From contig DYES01000028.1 in NCBI GenBank assembly GCA_020725585.1, forward strand, positions 1 to 64,000: 64,000 bases of DNA, read 5' to 3'. The DNA comes from Desulfovirgula sp. (GTDB lineage: Bacteria; Bacillota; Desulfotomaculia; Desulfotomaculales; Nap2-2B). The notes beneath the pieces were generated by a model. That model was not told where the DNA came from, ran no database searches, and saw nothing but the letters and a program-made list of their open reading frames with translations. The position numbers were made by a program, and so were the translations under genes. Positions 26,499 to 34,333 of the stretch are shown here, piece by piece (position 1 is the stretch's first letter; every line of letters starts with the position of its first letter).

Positions 26499-27527
26499 TC
26501 AACCTTTCAAGCCGCCGGAAGTTGTTTTGAGCTCCTGGTCGGCCGGCAATCTCTTATCCTCTTCTTCCCGGACCGCCTCCCGGTACCGCTGGGCCGGCCA
26601 GAGCCCCGCGGGCCGGAAAATCATCATCAGGATCATGGCCAGGCCGAAAACCAGCATCCTGGCTTTCACAAAACCGCGGAAAAGCTCGGGCAAAACGAAC
26701 ATGCCCAGGGCGCCTACCATGATGCCCGGAATCGAGCCGGGGCCGCCGAGGACGACGATGCAAAACATTACCACCGATTCCCAGAAGCTAAAGCTTTCCG
26801 GGGCGATGACCGTCATCTTGCTGGCGTAGATGTTTCCGGCCACGCCCGCCAGGCCGGCGCCCAGCATAAAGGCCAAAAGCTTTAAGCGGTTGACGTCGAT
26901 ACCCATGGCGGCAGCAGCCAGCTCATCTTCGCGGATATAGTTCCAGGCCCGCCCAATCCGGGAGTTTTCCAGTCTCTTCAGGGCAAAGATGGTAAGCAGC
27001 ACTAAAAACCAGATTAAAAAGTAGTAATGCAGGGGCTGGTAAACGCGGAATCCAAAGAGCTCCGGGCGGGCGATGCCCATGATCCCGTTGGGCCCCCCGG
27101 TGAGCCCGAAGGGGTCGTTGTTGAGCGTAATGCGTACGATTTCCCCAAAACCGATGGTAACGATGCACAGGTAATCGCCGCGCAGGTGCAAAATGGGCCT
27201 GCTCACCACGTACCCCACAAAAGCCGCCAGAATGGCGCTGACCGGCAGCAGCAAAAGGACGGGCACGTGGAACCTGGTGCTCAGGATGGCCGTGGTATAG
27301 GCGCCCACGGCGTAAAAAGCGGCGTGCCCCAGGTTAAACAGGCCGACGTAACCCACAATGATGTTCAGGCTCAACCCCAACAGAACGTAAATGCCGAAAA
27401 AATTGGCCACGTCCAGCCAGTAGGCGTTGGCCACCAGCGGGTAAATCAGCGCCCCCGCCCCCAGGGCCAGGTAAAGGTACCATAACTTGTTCGGTTTGCG
27501 TGGATTGGCAAGCAATTTAACCTTCAC
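26499..27527 (-). CDS. livM: Branched-chain amino acid ABC transporter permease
   Basis: A 342-residue permease with about nine to ten membrane segments; GLSLNIIVGYVGLFNLGHAAFYAVGAYTTAIL is the LivM signature, and EDELAAAAMGIDVNRLKLLAFMLGAGLAGVAGNIYA is the cytoplasmic loop that contacts the ATPase. Start GTG 27527 lies very close to its aggag site; a TTG four codons later is an alternative. Confidence 0.94.
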   Translation of the reverse strand: MKVKLLANPRKPNKLWYLYLALGAGALIYPLVANAYWLDVANFFGIYVLLGLSLNIIVGYVGLFNLGHAAFYAVGAYTTAILSTRFHVPVLLLLPVSAILAAFVGYVVSRPILHLRGDYLCIVTIGFGEIVRITLNNDPFGLTGGPNGIMGIARPELFGFRVYQPLHYYFLIWFLVLLTIFALKRLENSRIGRAWNYIREDELAAAAMGIDVNRLKLLAFMLGAGLAGVAGNIYASKMTVIAPESFSFWESVVMFCIVVLGGPGSIPGIMVGALGMFVLPELFRGFVKARMLVFGLAMILMMIFRPAGLWPAQRYREAVREEEDKRLPADQELKTTSGGLKG

Positions 27528-27559
27528 TCCTTCGGCCGGAAGATGATGTCTTTGCCCTC

Positions 27560-28468
27560 TTAAACCTTCTCCGCCACCCGCTCACCCAGAAGGCCCGTGG
27601 GTCGCAGGATCAGGATGAGGATGAGGATTAAAAAGGAGATGGCATCCTTCCAGGCCGCCGAAACGTACCCGGCCCCGATGGTTTCAAAAACGCCCAGCAA
27701 AAGCCCCCCGACCATGGCCCCGGGGATGTTTCCGATGCCCCCCAGGATGGCCGCCGTAAAGGCCCGCAAACCGTAGGCCCAACCCATGGTGAAGTTGATC
27801 TGCCGGTAGTAAAGGCCCACCATGATCCCGGCGATGGCGCCCAAAGCGGGGCCGATGATGAAAACCAGGGCGATAATGCGGTCCACGTTGATGCCCATCA
27901 GCCGGGCAGTGTCATGATCAAGGGAGCAGGCGCGCATGGCGGCGCCCAGCCTGGTTTTTTGCACCAGCAGGTAAAGGGCGGCCATTAAGGAAAGGGAAAG
28001 AAAGAGAATCAGCACGCGCATCAAACCAATGTTAACCCCGCCGATGTTCCAGTTGATATTGGGGACCAGGTTCTCGGGAAAGACCAGGTAGCCGCCGCCG
28101 TAAATGAGCATAATGGCGTTTTGCAGGAAAATGGATGCACCCAGGGCGGAAACGAGCGGCGCCAGCCGGGTGGACCGCCTTAAGGGGCGATAAGCGGTCC
28201 TCTCTAAAAGCACGCCCAGGATGGCCACCAGGCAGGCAACGAAAAGAAAAACGATCAGCAGGCCCACCATTGGGCTGGGGATGATATTCATCAGGCCAAC
28301 CGAAACAATCAGGGTGAAGGCAAGAAAAGAGCCGATCATGAAAAGCTCGCCGTGCGCGAAGTTAATCATCTTGAGGATGCCGTAGACCATGGTGTAACCC
28401 AGGGCCACCAGGGCGTAAATGGAACCGATGGTGAGGCCGTTGACCAACTGCTGAAAAAACTGCTGCAC
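27560..28468 (-). CDS. livH: Branched-chain amino acid ABC transporter permease
   Basis: A 302-residue permease starting at GTG 28468 seven bases after aggagg (MQQFFQQLVNGLTIGSIYALVALGYTMVYGILKMINFAHGELFMIGSF), the LivH signature. The ATT... region upstream up to 28546 is an open-frame extension without family similarity. It pairs with LivM. Confidence 0.95.
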   Translation of the reverse strand: MQQFFQQLVNGLTIGSIYALVALGYTMVYGILKMINFAHGELFMIGSFLAFTLIVSVGLMNIIPSPMVGLLIVFLFVACLVAILGVLLERTAYRPLRRSTRLAPLVSALGASIFLQNAIMLIYGGGYLVFPENLVPNINWNIGGVNIGLMRVLILFLSLSLMAALYLLVQKTRLGAAMRACSLDHDTARLMGINVDRIIALVFIIGPALGAIAGIMVGLYYRQINFTMGWAYGLRAFTAAILGGIGNIPGAMVGGLLLGVFETIGAGYVSAAWKDAISFLILILILILRPTGLLGERVAEKV

Positions 28469-28517
28469 GAAAAAACCTCCTATCGGAAGATTCTTTTTCC
28501 AGGCACACCGCTCAAAA

Positions 28518-28573
28518 CGCCGGACGGAAGGGAGCCCTTTTTTCAAAAAGGCTCCCCCCTTCTCCTTCCGGCG
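28518..28573 (-). terminator. Hairpin between livK and livH
   Basis: The outer stem cgccgga (28518-28524) pairs with tccggcg (28567-28573), and the inner gggagcc (28530-28536) pairs with ggctccc (28550-28556). Only a short gttttg follows on the minus strand, so partial termination or 3'-end protection of livK mRNA is more likely than full termination. This would give excess binding protein over permease. Confidence 0.55.
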
Positions 28574-28620
28574 GCTTAAAGCCTTTTAAGTCCGGGTCGC
28601 GAAGGCTGCTTTTTTTAAAG

Positions 28621-29778
28621 CTATTTTTTGTAGAGGACGAATTCTCCCTTTTCGTCAATCACGTATGCGGTGTGCCCGGCGCCCTTGCGGTCGCCCTTCT
28701 CGTCGTAGTTAATGGGACCGGTGATCCCCGGAAAATCTTTCAACTGGGTATGCAGGTATTCTGCCAGCTTAACCGGGTCGGTGGACTTGGTTTTTTCGAT
28801 TGCCTCCACCACCAGGCGGAAGGCGTCGGCCTCGGTAAGCGTCCAGATGCTCTCCGGATCTTTGCCGTACTTGGCTTTGTAGTCCGCGATAAACTGCTTT
28901 GCCTCATTGTAGGGGAGGTCCTTAGGCATCGGGAGCGTGGTGATGATGGCGCCCTTGGCCGCCTGCACGCCGGCGTTCTTCACAAAGTCGGGGTTGTTGT
29001 TGGCGTCGCCGGCCATGAAGATGGCCTTGATGCCCAGCTCCCGGGCCTGGCGAACCAGCAGGCCGCCTTCCGAGAAGTAGCCGGTGAAGTAGATGACCTC
29101 GGGATCGAGGCTTTTTACTTTGGTGAGCGTGGAGGTGAAGTCTTTTTCCTTGGGGGTGATGGCGTCGTTAAAGACCACCGTCGCACCCTTTTCCTCCAGG
29201 TACTTCTTGGTCCAGTCGGCCAGGCCTTTCGCGTAGGTGGTGTTATCGTGAATCAAAGCCACTTTTTTCTTCCCCAGGGTGCCGGTGATGAAATCCGCGG
29301 CAAAAAGACCCTGGCGGTCATCCAAAAAGCAGGTGCGGAAGAACAGCTTATACCCTTTTTCGGTCAGCTTGGTGGCCGTGGAGGAAGGAGTGATGTGGAG
29401 AATCTTGGCTTCGTTGTAGATGCCGGAGGCCGGCTCCGTAGCCGATGAATTGTAGGCCCCGAGAACGGCAATCACTTTGCTGGAAACCATTTTTTGGGCG
29501 ACCAGCGAAGCTTCCTTGGGATCACCCTTGTCGTCACCCTGGATGATTTCGATCTTTTTCCCCAGGAGTCCGCCCTTGGCGTTGACCTGCTCGGCCAAGA
29601 GGGTGACGGCGTTCACAAAGCCCTGCCCCTCCAGGGCCCAGTCGCCGGAAATGGGCCCTTGCACGCCGATTTTGATGGTCTCTTCAGCTTTCGGAGCCTG
29701 CTGCTGGCTCTGGCCGCAGCTGGCCACCAACAGGGCCAGGACAAGGACCAAACCGATGGTCAATAATTTTTTCATCAT
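28621..29778 (-). CDS. livK: Branched-chain amino acid-type ABC transporter substrate-binding protein
   Basis: A 385-residue type I periplasmic-binding-fold lipoprotein. The signal ends in LLVASCGQ (lipobox cysteine about residue 21). IKIGVQGPISGDWALEGQGFVNAVTLLAEQVNAKGG opens the mature domain. Such receptors also bind amides, aromatic compounds or other amino acids, so the ligand may be the substrate of the downstream dehydrogenase rather than leucine. It is the first gene of livKHMGF. Confidence 0.93.
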   Translation of the reverse strand: MMKKLLTIGLVLVLALLVASCGQSQQQAPKAEETIKIGVQGPISGDWALEGQGFVNAVTLLAEQVNAKGGLLGKKIEIIQGDDKGDPKEASLVAQKMVSSKVIAVLGAYNSSATEPASGIYNEAKILHITPSSTATKLTEKGYKLFFRTCFLDDRQGLFAADFITGTLGKKKVALIHDNTTYAKGLADWTKKYLEEKGATVVFNDAITPKEKDFTSTLTKVKSLDPEVIYFTGYFSEGGLLVRQARELGIKAIFMAGDANNNPDFVKNAGVQAAKGAIITTLPMPKDLPYNEAKQFIADYKAKYGKDPESIWTLTEADAFRLVVEAIEKTKSTDPVKLAEYLHTQLKDFPGITGPINYDEKGDRKGAGHTAYVIDEKGEFVLYKK

Positions 29779-30167
29779 CCAACCCTTTCCCCTTTCTTTT
29801 TGTTTTCTTCAGAAAAGCCTTAGAAATCTCTTTTGTCCTCCCTTTCAGGCTAAAAACAACAATGCTCTTTTTGAATGAAAATCACCAGTAATGAGCGTAC
29901 ATTGCGCACCTGCCTTGTTCGCTCCGAAACCCACCCCCCCCCTTGACGATAAAGTTTTCTTTTCCCGGCCTGCCCTTTCCCGAACCTTACGAACTTACCT
30001 GTTTCGGAGCCGTGGCGAAACGTTTGGTCTGACCATGGAAAGGACATGGTTTGACACCATTCACCTGATTAAGATTCTATATTTTTACGTTTTTTCCTGC
30101 CGGCTTTCCAAAATTATTTTTAAAAATATTTCTTCTGTCTATAAATCCCGTATAAATCTCGTTTTTT

Positions 30168-30214
30168 CGATACTCAAAAGAAAAAAGCAACCTCCTCCCG
30201 ATGGATGGGGCTGC
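30168..30214 (-). terminator. Terminator of the PRC-barrel gene
   Basis: On the minus strand gcagcccc (from 30214) pairs with ggaggttgc (to 30187), and then ttttttcttttgag follows. It lies about 120 bases beyond the PRC-barrel gene stop. Confidence 0.65.
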
Positions 30215-30281
30215 CTTCTTTGCGAAGAGCGGCCGCAAAGGCTTTCGCTGCCGGGCCGGGCTTAAAGACACTTGCAGCAGA

Positions 30282-30318
30282 CTGGGCGAACAGCAGGTAA
30301 GGTTTGACTTAAGGCAAG
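30282..30318. repeat. Repeat element copy B (no hairpin partner)
   Basis: ctgggcgaacagcaggt (30282-30298) followed by aaggtttgacttaaggcaag resembles the right arm and tail of the elements at 24091-24125 and 50279-50316. No matching left arm was found upstream. It ends 15 bases before the stop of the PRC-barrel gene. Confidence 0.6.
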
Positions 30319-30333
30319 GCGGTCACCAAAAAA

Positions 30334-30588
30334 TTACCGGTTGATCTCGGTAACGTCCCGGAGGTCAATAAGAATAACGTCCACGCCGATTTTTTTAATT
30401 TTTTCCCAGGGCACGACGATTTCCTCTTCGCGGCCAAAAAGGGATAAAAACTTCCCCGCTCCGGGTAAAATAATGGCGCTGATCCGCCCCTGTTCCAAAT
30501 CGATATCGATGTCCTTAATGGGCCCCAACCTGCGCCCATCGGCAATATTGACCACTTCCCGCATGCGCAGGTCCGATATTTTCACCAC
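30334..30588 (-). CDS. PRC-barrel protein, YlmC/YmxH family
   Basis: An 84-residue single-domain protein (VKISDLRMREVVNIADGRRLGPIKDIDIDLEQGRI ... VPWEKIKKIGVDVILIDL). YlmC/YmxH proteins are widespread in spore formers and implicated in sporulation, with no defined activity. The start is one of two adjacent GTG codons at 30588/30585 after ggggcgggg. Confidence 0.88.
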   Translation of the reverse strand: MVKISDLRMREVVNIADGRRLGPIKDIDIDLEQGRISAIILPGAGKFLSLFGREEEIVVPWEKIKKIGVDVILIDLRDVTEINR

Positions 30589-30794
30589 ATTCCCCGCCCC
30601 CCTGTTTTTACCCGCCAGATCAGGCAGGCGCCGAAACCATTTTAAAAATAATTGGGCAAGCGCTTAGATCAGGAACTTGCGCTGCTTATAAAGAAATATA
30701 TGTGGGCAAGAGGAATAAAAATGCCGGGTTTTTAAAAGGGAAAATTCTTTCCCCAACGAAGTAAATTTATAATAAAGAGGAGGCGGAAATATTC

Positions 30795-31712
30795 TTGCCT
30801 AAGCAATGGAAGGGTTTTCTTTGCGTTGTGGGGGCCGCTTTTTTATGGGCGCTGGCCGGAAATGTGGCCAAATACCTGTTCAACCAGCGGGTCAACCCCG
30901 TCGATCTGGCCCAGGTGCGCCTTTTTCTTTCTTTTTTGACTCTGGCCCTTTACCTGGCTTTTTTCCGGCGCTCCCTGCTCAAGGTCGCCCGCAAGCATTA
31001 CCTTTCTTTGACCATCTTCGGGGTTTTTGGCGTGACCGCCGTCCAGATCACGTACCTGGTGGCGATCAGCCAAACCAACGTCGCCACCGCCATTTTCCTG
31101 CAATACCTGGCGCCCGTGCTGGTGATGTGCTATGGCCTTTTCGGAAAAGTAGAAAAATTAACCGCCATGAACACTCTGGCGCTGTTCTGCTCCGTCCTCG
31201 GCGGATTTTTAATGGTCAAGGGGGCCCCCGGGGGCGGCCTGGCGGTGAGCCCGGGGGGCCTGCTGGCCGGCCTTTTTTCCGCGCTGGCCCTTGCCTTTTA
31301 TACCGTTTACAGCAAAAAATGGCTGGCCGTCTATTCCTCCTGGACGCTCTTGCTCTGGGGTTTCGGGACCGGGAGCGCTCTTTTTTGCCTGTACCGCCTG
31401 CCCTGGGTAACTTTTTTTAGCTACGGCCCGCAGGAATGGCTTTTCTTTCTTTATATAGCTATTTTCTCTTCGGTCATTCCCTTTGGCCTGTACATCAAAG
31501 GACTGGGATACTTGAGCGCGGTCAAGGCCAACCTCACCAGTACCTTAGAGCCGATGCTGGCCAGCCTTTTAGCCTACCTTTTGCTGGCGGAAACGCTCAC
31601 CGCCTGGCAGCTAGCCGGAGGCGCCCTGATTTTAGGCGGCGTGATCCTCATTCAGCTGGCCGGCGCCCCCAAAGTCGACCCGGCAGGCGCGGCCGTAAAA
31701 TTGAAAAGTTAA
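30795..31712 (+). CDS. DMT-family (EamA) transporter
   Basis: A 305-residue membrane protein with ten hydrophobic segments in two EamA halves; LDPMLASLLAYLLLAETL-type text near the end (LEPMLASLLAYLLLAETLTAWQLAGGALIL) is typical. TTG at 30795 lies about 11 bases after gaggagg. It is one of few plus-strand genes here; its stop overlaps the stop of the convergent FAH-family gene. Confidence 0.9.
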   Translation: MPKQWKGFLCVVGAAFLWALAGNVAKYLFNQRVNPVDLAQVRLFLSFLTLALYLAFFRRSLLKVARKHYLSLTIFGVFGVTAVQITYLVAISQTNVATAIFLQYLAPVLVMCYGLFGKVEKLTAMNTLALFCSVLGGFLMVKGAPGGGLAVSPGGLLAGLFSALALAFYTVYSKKWLAVYSSWTLLLWGFGTGSALFCLYRLPWVTFFSYGPQEWLFFLYIAIFSSVIPFGLYIKGLGYLSAVKANLTSTLEPMLASLLAYLLLAETLTAWQLAGGALILGGVILIQLAGAPKVDPAGAAVKLKS

Positions 31713-32491
31713 AGCTCCGCAGGCAAAACAACGCGGTTGACCAGCCTGCCGACGCCCGAGACGGCCACCTCCACCACGTCCCCCGGCTGCACGGGGCCCA
31801 CGCCGGCCGGTGTGCCGGTGAGAATCACGTCTTTGGGCAAAAGGGTCATCACCCGGGAAATAAAGGCAACCAGCCGGGGCACCGGAAAGATCAGCCGGGC
31901 GGTGGAGGAATGCTGTTTACGCTCGCCGTTTAAGTACAGGGAAACCTCCCGGTCGCCCGGGTCGAGACCGGTCACGATATAGGGGCCCAGAGGAAGGAAG
32001 GTATCAAACGATTTGGCCCGGGTCCACTGCCCGTCCTTGCGCTGCAGGTCCCGGGCGGTAACGTCGTTGGCGCAGGTGTAGCCCAGAATATAGTCGAACA
32101 CTTCCTCCTCCCGCACGCACCGGGCCTTCTTTTTGATCACCACGGCCAGCTCGGCCTCGTAATCCACCTGACGGCTCATCTCCGGGTAAACGATCGGTTC
32201 CCCGGGGCCGATCACCGCAGTGGACGGCTTTAAAAACAGGACCGGCTCCTCTGGCAGGGGCAACCCCAGTTCCCGGGCGTGGTCCCTGTAGTTGAGACCC
32301 ACACATACCACCTTGCCCGGCAGGCAGGGAGCCAGGATTTCCAGCTCCGCCAGCGCCAGCCCTCCCCCGGGAGCAGAATCCGCAGGGCAAAGCTCTAAAG
32401 ACCCAAAAGGATCGCCGCAGGGGAAAACCCGGTCTCCCTCCACCACCCCGTAAAAAGTTTCTCCCTGGTAACGAAAACGACCAATCCGCAC
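31709..32491 (-). CDS. Fumarylacetoacetate hydrolase family protein
   Basis: A 260-residue FAH-fold protein. It has CVGLNYRDHARELG, FLKPSTAVIGPGEPI, VDYEAELAVVIKK (metal-binding E residues) and GYTCANDVTARDLQRKDGQWTRAKSFDTFLPLGPYI, with TGTPAGVGPVQPGD at the end. Members hydrolyse or decarboxylate 2-oxo acids such as acylpyruvates and oxaloacetate. The start GTG 32491 lies ten bases after aggagg; the frame open to 32545 overlaps the upstream transporter. Confidence 0.9.
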   Translation of the reverse strand: MRIGRFRYQGETFYGVVEGDRVFPCGDPFGSLELCPADSAPGGGLALAELEILAPCLPGKVVCVGLNYRDHARELGLPLPEEPVLFLKPSTAVIGPGEPIVYPEMSRQVDYEAELAVVIKKKARCVREEEVFDYILGYTCANDVTARDLQRKDGQWTRAKSFDTFLPLGPYIVTGLDPGDREVSLYLNGERKQHSSTARLIFPVPRLVAFISRVMTLLPKDVILTGTPAGVGPVQPGDVVEVAVSGVGRLVNRVVLPAEL

Positions 32492-32534
32492 CTTAAACAC
32501 GCCTCCTGACAAAATAATCTTTTTTCCAGGCTTT

Positions 32535-33443
32535 TTAAGCACCACTCGCCCTGGCCCCCGGCGTTTGAGCCTTGTCTTGTTCTCGCGTTAAGACAACCAA
32601 AACAGAACCCGACAAAACAGCGAGGCCGCCGACTGCTTGCAGCCAGGTTAAGCGTTCCGAAAAAAGCAAAGCGGAAAAAACAATGGTGACCAGGGGCTCC
32701 ATCATGCTCAAGACGGATGCCCTGGTAGAACCGATTATTTCCAGGCCCCGGAAGAAAGTAAGCACGGAAATAACCGTGGAAAAGAAAGCGAGCCCCCCGA
32801 TCGGCAGCCACGCACGCGCTTGAAAATCAAAGGCGATGTTCCCCGTGAACAGGCTGATAAAAAACAGGGATACCGACGCAAACAAAATCACAAAAGCGCT
32901 GGTGATGACCGGCGTCAGCTGCTTTACCACCCTGTTTCCAAGGGTGATATAGCAGGCATAGGTAACGGCCGTGGTAAAGGCCAAAAATGCCCCCAAAAAA
33001 TTTAACGCGCGAAAGGAGGCGCCCAACACCAGCGTCAGGCCGAAAAAGGAAAGCGCGACGGAGAAAAGGATTTGCCTGGTTAATAATTCTTTATCCAGGA
33101 AAACAGAGAGAAGGGCCACGAAAACAGGGTAAGTGTAAAGCAATAAAACGGCCAGGGAGGCCGGAATGTATTTCACCGACGAAAAGTAAGCGGTGGAAAG
33201 AAGGGGATAAAATACACCGCCGAGAAGAAACAGAGGAAATAAATAGGTCCGGGCGAGCTTAATCTTTTTTAACTTAAGAAAAAGATAGAGAAAGAGAAGC
33301 AAAGCGGCTAGGGCAAAACGCAGAAAAAGAAGGGTGGCTACACTCACCCCGTCCTGGTAGGCATACAAAGCAAAGACGGGCATCACCCCAAAACCCGCGG
33401 CAGACAAAACCACTAAAAATGCGCCCAGATAAAACCGGTTCAA
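32535..33443 (-). CDS. DMT-family (EamA) transporter
   Basis: A 302-residue membrane protein (FYLGAFLVVLSAAGFGVMPVFALYAYQDGVS; SMMEPLVTIVFSALLFSERLTWLQAVGGLAVLSGSVLV) with two EamA domains. TTG at 33443 has ggggcg six bases upstream and is the preferred start over TTG 33476. It precedes the FAH-family gene on the same strand, so they may be cotranscribed. Confidence 0.9.
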   Translation of the reverse strand: MNRFYLGAFLVVLSAAGFGVMPVFALYAYQDGVSVATLLFLRFALAALLLFLYLFLKLKKIKLARTYLFPLFLLGGVFYPLLSTAYFSSVKYIPASLAVLLLYTYPVFVALLSVFLDKELLTRQILFSVALSFFGLTLVLGASFRALNFLGAFLAFTTAVTYACYITLGNRVVKQLTPVITSAFVILFASVSLFFISLFTGNIAFDFQARAWLPIGGLAFFSTVISVLTFFRGLEIIGSTRASVLSMMEPLVTIVFSALLFSERLTWLQAVGGLAVLSGSVLVVLTREQDKAQTPGARASGA

Positions 33444-33522
33444 CTGGTTCGCCCCCTGTAAAAAATAAAAAAACAAGACTTTTTTATCTGCTTACTAAAA
33501 AAAGATTTTATAAAAAACCCAA

Positions 33523-33597
33523 TTATTCCTGTTTTCTAAAACAACAATGCCCTCCGCAAGCGGCAGCAACAGCGACGGCGCCGCCTTCTTCGGGCAT
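33523..33597 (-). CDS. Possible 24-residue Cys-rich peptide
   Basis: A tiny frame starting MPEEGGAVAVAAACGGHCCF and ending RKQE lies alone between the SCP2 gene and a transporter. A gaaggagg site is present, but it is better spaced (6 bases) for a GTG in another frame than for this ATG (11 bases). The codons form a stem with each other (aatgccc near both ends), so the region may instead be a hairpin. I do not recognise it. Confidence 0.25.
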   Translation of the reverse strand: MPEEGGAVAVAAACGGHCCFRKQE

Positions 33598-33640
33598 TGC
33601 ACGATAGCCCTCCTTCGGGTGTCTTCCTTCCGGCAAATTC

Positions 33641-33690
33641 AAAAAAGCTAAACCGGCTCCGGCCTCCCAGCCGCTTTTAAGGCCGGCTTA
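33641..33690 (-). terminator. Possible terminator after SCP2 gene
   Basis: ggccgg (33681-33686) can pair with ccggcc (33659-33664), and further GC-rich sequence reaches a minus-strand gcttttttg run at 33641-33648. The stem is imperfect. Confidence 0.4.
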
Positions 33691-34008
33691 ACCTAAAAGG
33701 CTCTGCAGTTTCATGGCCAGCATCATGTCGCCTTTGATCTTTAATTTCCCGCTCATAAAAGCAGACATGGCATTTAAATTTCCGGCCACAAGGTCCTTAA
33801 AGTCGGATGACGCCATGGTGATGGTAATGCTGGGGTTTTCCGCCGTACCTTCTTTAATCTCCCCGGCCCCGTTAGAAAAAGCGATGTAGTAGTTGCCGCC
33901 GTCTTCACCCTCCAGGACAAACTGGTAGACGGCGCTGATTCCCTGCATTTCCGGGGGTTGAGCCACCTTTTCTTTCATTCCTTCGAAAACTTCTTTTAAG
34001 GTTGCCAC
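33688..34008 (-). CDS. SCP2 sterol-binding domain protein
   Basis: A 106-residue single SCP2 domain (TLKEVFEGMKEKV ... VYQFVLEGEDGGNYYIAFSNGAGEIKEG ... MASSDFKDLVAGNLNAMSAFMSGKLKIKGDMMLAMKLQSLL). Bacterial SCP2 proteins bind fatty acyl or other hydrophobic ligands. GTG at 34008 follows aaggagg. A 22-bp palindrome resembling the Bacillus FadR operator lies 51 bases upstream, which supports a lipid-related role. Confidence 0.9.
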   Translation of the reverse strand: MATLKEVFEGMKEKVAQPPEMQGISAVYQFVLEGEDGGNYYIAFSNGAGEIKEGTAENPSITITMASSDFKDLVAGNLNAMSAFMSGKLKIKGDMMLAMKLQSLLG

Positions 34009-34058
34009 TTAGAATTCCTCCTTATTTTAAAAAATTTCGTTTTTAAATAATTTGTTTT

Positions 34059-34080
34059 AATGAATGACCACTCATTCATT
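34059..34080. promoter_or_regulatory. FadR-like (TetR-family) operator
   Basis: A perfect palindrome with arms aatgaatga (34059-34067) and tcattcatt (34072-34080) and a ccac centre. It agrees closely with the TetR-family FadR operator of Bacillus (tgaatga-n4-tcattca). It sits just upstream of the SCP2 gene. The regulator itself is not in the window. Confidence 0.7.
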
Positions 34081-34333
34081 AAGCTATGCACTTATTCCTC
34101 TTTTTCTTCCTTCAGGAGCAACTAACTGCCCGGTTAAAACTTAACTAGATTATAACAATTGCGCCGCCTTCACGTCAATTATTTCTAACCTTTCTTTTTT
34201 GCTTTATTTTAGAGGACTCAAAGCAGGCGGTGAACCCCCGGCAGTGTTTTGGCGGGCCGTAAACTTTGGAGGTGGATGATATAGGCGCGGCGAAATAAAT
34301 ATAATACCACCAGGAAGAAAGGGGGAAAGATAA

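Larger units (their letters stand above)
29779..30333. other. Leader/intergenic region upstream of livK
   Basis: No convincing gene was found in these 555 bases. They contain a perfect 10-bp inverted repeat, gctccgaaac at 29921-29930 and gtttcggagc at 30001-30010, spaced by 70 bases, a run of ten C at 29934-29943, the terminator near 30187 and a repeat copy at 30282. The inverted repeat lies about 145 bases upstream of livK and might be a leader structure or operator. Confidence 0.4.

Noticed and set aside
30077-30271. 64-residue minus-strand frame near the livK leader
   Set aside because: It runs through a terminator hairpin, is rich in basic residues and lacks a ribosome binding site.
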